Shown: positions 5,455-7,462 of the stretch, piece by piece
Layout of the letters: each line of letters begins with the position of its first letter
How positions within the stretch are numbered: position 1 is the stretch's first letter
NCBI GenBank assembly: GCA_018969165.1
Contig: JAGWYX010000166.1
Span: 1 to 7,462 of the forward strand
DNA from: Verrucomicrobiota bacterium
Lineage (GTDB): Bacteria > Verrucomicrobiota > Verrucomicrobiia > Limisphaerales > JAGWYX01
DNA: 7,462 nucleotides
Direction of reading: 5' to 3'
The notes under the pieces: generated by a model
The model's input: the letters and a program-made list of their open reading frames with translations, nothing else
Databases searched by the model: none
What the model was told of the DNA's origin: nothing
Made by a program: the position numbers and the translations under genes

Positions 5455-7242
5455 TCAAGTCGTGGGTGCGACGGCAAGCTCCGGCTCCACCCATTTCCCA
5501 TGTTCCTTGACCAGGTCCACCAGGCGCTCGACGGCCTCGTCCTCGGGAATATTGAACTTCACCGCCGTCTTGCCGACATACAGGTTGATCTTGCCCGGCG
5601 CGCCACCGACATACCCGAAATCCGCGTCGGCCATCTCCCCGGGGCCGTTCACGATGCAGCCCATGATCGCGATCTTCACGCCCTTGAGATGGTCCGTGCG
5701 CGCCTTGATCCGCGCCGTGATCGTTTGCAGGTTGAACAGCGTCCGGCCGCACGACGGGCAGGCCACGTAATCGGTCTTGAAACTGCGGCAGCCCGCCGCC
5801 TGCAGGATGTTGTAGGCCAGCCGCAGCGATTGCCCGGCGCCGGACTCGCTCCGCACCAGGATCGCGTCGCCGATCCCGTCCGCCAGCAAGGCCCCGATCA
5901 CCGCCGAGGCGCGCAGCAGCGCGATCTTCGGTTCGAGCGGCACCGGGTCAAACTCCAGGCAATCCTTGAGCAGGATCGGGTTATTCGTCCCCCGCCGCCG
6001 CAACTGCGCCGCCAGGAGCCGAAACGCGGCGATCGCCGGCAGGTCCACCTCGTCCTTGACCGTCACCAACTGCGTCGCGCAGTTCACGGTGAAATCCTCG
6101 AGTGGATCGACCTCGCAGACGTTCAGCTCCTCGTAAATCGCCTCCGGCTTGACGTCGTCGCGCGGGCGGATTCGCGGGGCGAGCTTGTCCCAGGCGGCGC
6201 GGGTGACGACGACGCGCGCCGGCTGTTGCCCGCCGCAGTGCGTGGTTTCGCTCAGCTCGATCTCCGGCGTGCCCCGGCGCTCGAACCGGAATGGGTCGAA
6301 GGGGAAAGTCGATTCGATTGCGCGCTTTAAGGGTCCCACGGTCAACCGCGGGATTTGCGCCAGCAAATCGCGGCACACCTCGATCTCGCGCGGAGAATCC
6401 TCGGTCAGCGACACCCGGATGGTGTCGCCCAGACCGTCGCACAGGAGCGAGCCGATGCCGATGGCGCTCTTGATCCGGCCGTCCTCGCCTTCGCCGGCCT
6501 CGGTAACGCCCAGGTGGATCGGGTAATTCCAATCCGGCCCCAGGCCATCGAGCCGGGCCACCAGCAACCGGTAGCACTCGATCATCACCTTCGGGTTGCT
6601 GGATTTCATCGAGAACTTGAAGTTGTGGAAATCGTGCCGGCGGGCGATCCGGGCGAACTCGAGCGCGCTCTCGACCATCCCCAGCGGGGTATCGCCGAAC
6701 CGGTTCATGATCCGGTCGCTGAGCGAGCCGTGGTTGGTGCCGATCCGCAGGGCGCGGCCCAGTTGCTGGCAGCGCAGGACCAGCGGGGTGAACTGCTCCT
6801 CCAGCCGCTCCAATTCCGCGGCGTATTCCGCGGCGGTGTATTCCTTGACCGCGAATTTCTTCTTGTCGGCGTAGTTGCCGGGGTTGACGCGGACCATTTC
6901 GACCCATTGCGCCGCCTCCATCGCCGCCTCGGGTTTGAAGTGGATATCGGCGACGATCGGCACCCGGCAGCCGCGCGCGCGCAGCTCGGCGACGATGTGC
7001 TTGAGATTGGCCGCGTCTTTGACCGTGGGGGCGGTAATGCGGACGATCTGGCAGCCCACGGCGACCAGTTCGAGGGTCTGCCGCACGCAGGCCGCCGTGT
7101 CCATCGTGTCGCAGGTGATCATCGATTGGATGACCACCGGGTGATCGCCGCCGATCACCACCCCCCCGCGGGCGGGGTCACCGACGACCACCTCGCGCGT
7201 CTGCCGTCGCCGATAGAAGTAAGGCGAAGGACAGTAGGTCAT
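5455..7242 (-). CDS. ispG: 4-hydroxy-3-methylbut-2-enyl diphosphate synthase (IspG/GcpE), long insert-type
   Basis: IspG catalyses the penultimate step of the MEP isoprenoid pathway, converting the cyclic diphosphate MEcPP to HMBPP with a [4Fe-4S] cluster; it is cytoplasmic. The 595-residue product starts with a TIM-barrel domain (about 15-290) showing PVVIQSMITCDTMDT, PIVADIHFKPEAA, VRVNPGNYADK, RIGTNHGSLSDRI and HLGVTEAGEGEDGRIKSAIG. An extra middle domain (about 300-450) is present in plant, chlamydial and related enzymes but absent from the roughly 370-residue E. coli form. The C-terminal cluster domain has C495 and C498 (ACPSCGRT), C529 (MGCIVNGPGE) and E536, matching the four cluster ligands known for the family. 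The ATG overlaps the rseP stop (ATGA) and lacks a Shine-Dalgarno site, suggesting coupling to rseP translation. Two small genes follow on the same strand. Confidence 0.96.
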   Translation of the reverse strand: MTYCPSPYFYRRRQTREVVVGDPARGGVVIGGDHPVVIQSMITCDTMDTAACVRQTLELVAVGCQIVRITAPTVKDAANLKHIVAELRARGCRVPIVADIHFKPEAAMEAAQWVEMVRVNPGNYADKKKFAVKEYTAAEYAAELERLEEQFTPLVLRCQQLGRALRIGTNHGSLSDRIMNRFGDTPLGMVESALEFARIARRHDFHNFKFSMKSSNPKVMIECYRLLVARLDGLGPDWNYPIHLGVTEAGEGEDGRIKSAIGIGSLLCDGLGDTIRVSLTEDSPREIEVCRDLLAQIPRLTVGPLKRAIESTFPFDPFRFERRGTPEIELSETTHCGGQQPARVVVTRAAWDKLAPRIRPRDDVKPEAIYEELNVCEVDPLEDFTVNCATQLVTVKDEVDLPAIAAFRLLAAQLRRRGTNNPILLKDCLEFDPVPLEPKIALLRASAVIGALLADGIGDAILVRSESGAGQSLRLAYNILQAAGCRSFKTDYVACPSCGRTLFNLQTITARIKARTDHLKGVKIAIMGCIVNGPGEMADADFGYVGGAPGKINLYVGKTAVKFNIPEDEAVERLVDLVKEHGKWVEPELAVAPTT

Positions 7243-7462
7243 GGCACGGACGGGACCGGCGCGGGAGCGGACGCCGGGCGATCGGTCTGTTCGATCTGCG
7301 GCCGGTGCTGGAACATGAGCTTGAAGAGCGGCACCCGTTTGATGTCGAAGAACGTGACGTAAAGCATGAACGAGATCAGCAACACGGCGAAGGTCGTGGT
7401 GGCGTATTCCTGGACCTTGAGGCTCAGCGGCCGCCGGCGGACGCTCTCGATGATCGCCAGCA
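7239..7462 (-). CDS. rseP: RseP-type site-2 intramembrane metalloprotease, C-terminal fragment
   Basis: Only the last 73 codons are inside the window (first full codon at 7460); the gene continues past the right edge. The visible part reads ALIE-like LAIIESVRRRPLSLKVQEYA, then a membrane helix (TTTFAVLLISFMLYVTFFD, about residues 21-39 of the fragment), then KRVPLF and a Pro/Ala-rich tail. This matches the end of RseP/YaeL proteases just after their conserved DGG motif, where the last helix is followed by a short segment. RseP cleaves anti-sigma factors and leftover signal peptides within the inner membrane. The HEXXH motif and PDZ domains would lie outside the window. Its TGA overlaps the ispG ATG by 4 bp. 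Adjacency of rseP to ispG (often with dxr) is seen in several phyla and supports the call. Identity rests on a short segment, hence moderate confidence. Confidence 0.8.
   Translation of the reverse strand, partial: LAIIESVRRRPLSLKVQEYATTTFAVLLISFMLYVTFFDIKRVPLFKLMFQHRPQIEQTDRPASAPAPVPSVP

Noticed and set aside
6355..7362. 335-codon + frame opposite ispG and the rseP end
   Set aside because: It is a low-complexity Asp/Arg/His/Ala-rich translation antisense to ispG, whose catalytic and cluster motifs are unmistakable, and it spans the rseP-ispG junction.
1..7462. CRISPR array, tRNA/rRNA genes, complete insertion sequence or prophage genes
   Set aside because: No regularly spaced direct repeats, RNA-gene signatures, transposase or integrase motifs were seen in either strand.

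Overview
This is a GC-rich, densely packed bacterial chromosomal window. It holds six complete protein genes plus a seventh cut by the right edge. I see no tRNA, rRNA, CRISPR array or complete insertion sequence. The gene set (RNase D, a DUF502 membrane protein, RecO, a long insert-type IspG, RseP) suggests a free-living Gram-negative-type bacterium. The long IspG with an extra middle domain is typical of Chlamydiae, Bacteroidetes, Verrucomicrobia and relatives. With the high GC and scarce Shine-Dalgarno signals, I lean towards Verrucomicrobiota or a related PVC lineage. That placement is inference, because no marker gene in the window settles it.

Left part (1-3183): ribonuclease D (rnd, +) runs convergently into a large unrecognised polytopic membrane protein (-), and the two overlap tail to tail by 16 bp. 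The membrane protein starts at 3055 behind a good ribosome-binding site. A 128-bp divergent spacer (3056-3183) follows. It contains an 8-bp inverted repeat and a plausible sigma-70 promoter for the next gene.

Middle (3184-4624): a DUF502-family two-helix membrane protein and recO lie on the + strand. They are separated only by a 118-bp element bounded by a perfect 23-bp inverted repeat (3845-3867 / 3940-3962). The left arm overlaps the DUF502 stop codon. The right arm carries the only Shine-Dalgarno-like sequence before recO. This element is the most unusual non-coding structure in the window.

Right part (4631-7462, all - strand, read right to left): rseP (partial, C-terminus only), ispG, a 100-residue small protein and a PIN-domain protein form one very tight array. 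rseP/ispG share ATGA, 15 nt separate ispG from the small gene, and the small gene and the PIN gene share GTGA. The last two look like a toxin-antitoxin-style pair with an atypical partner, placed behind two housekeeping genes. recO and the PIN gene converge with a 6-bp gap.
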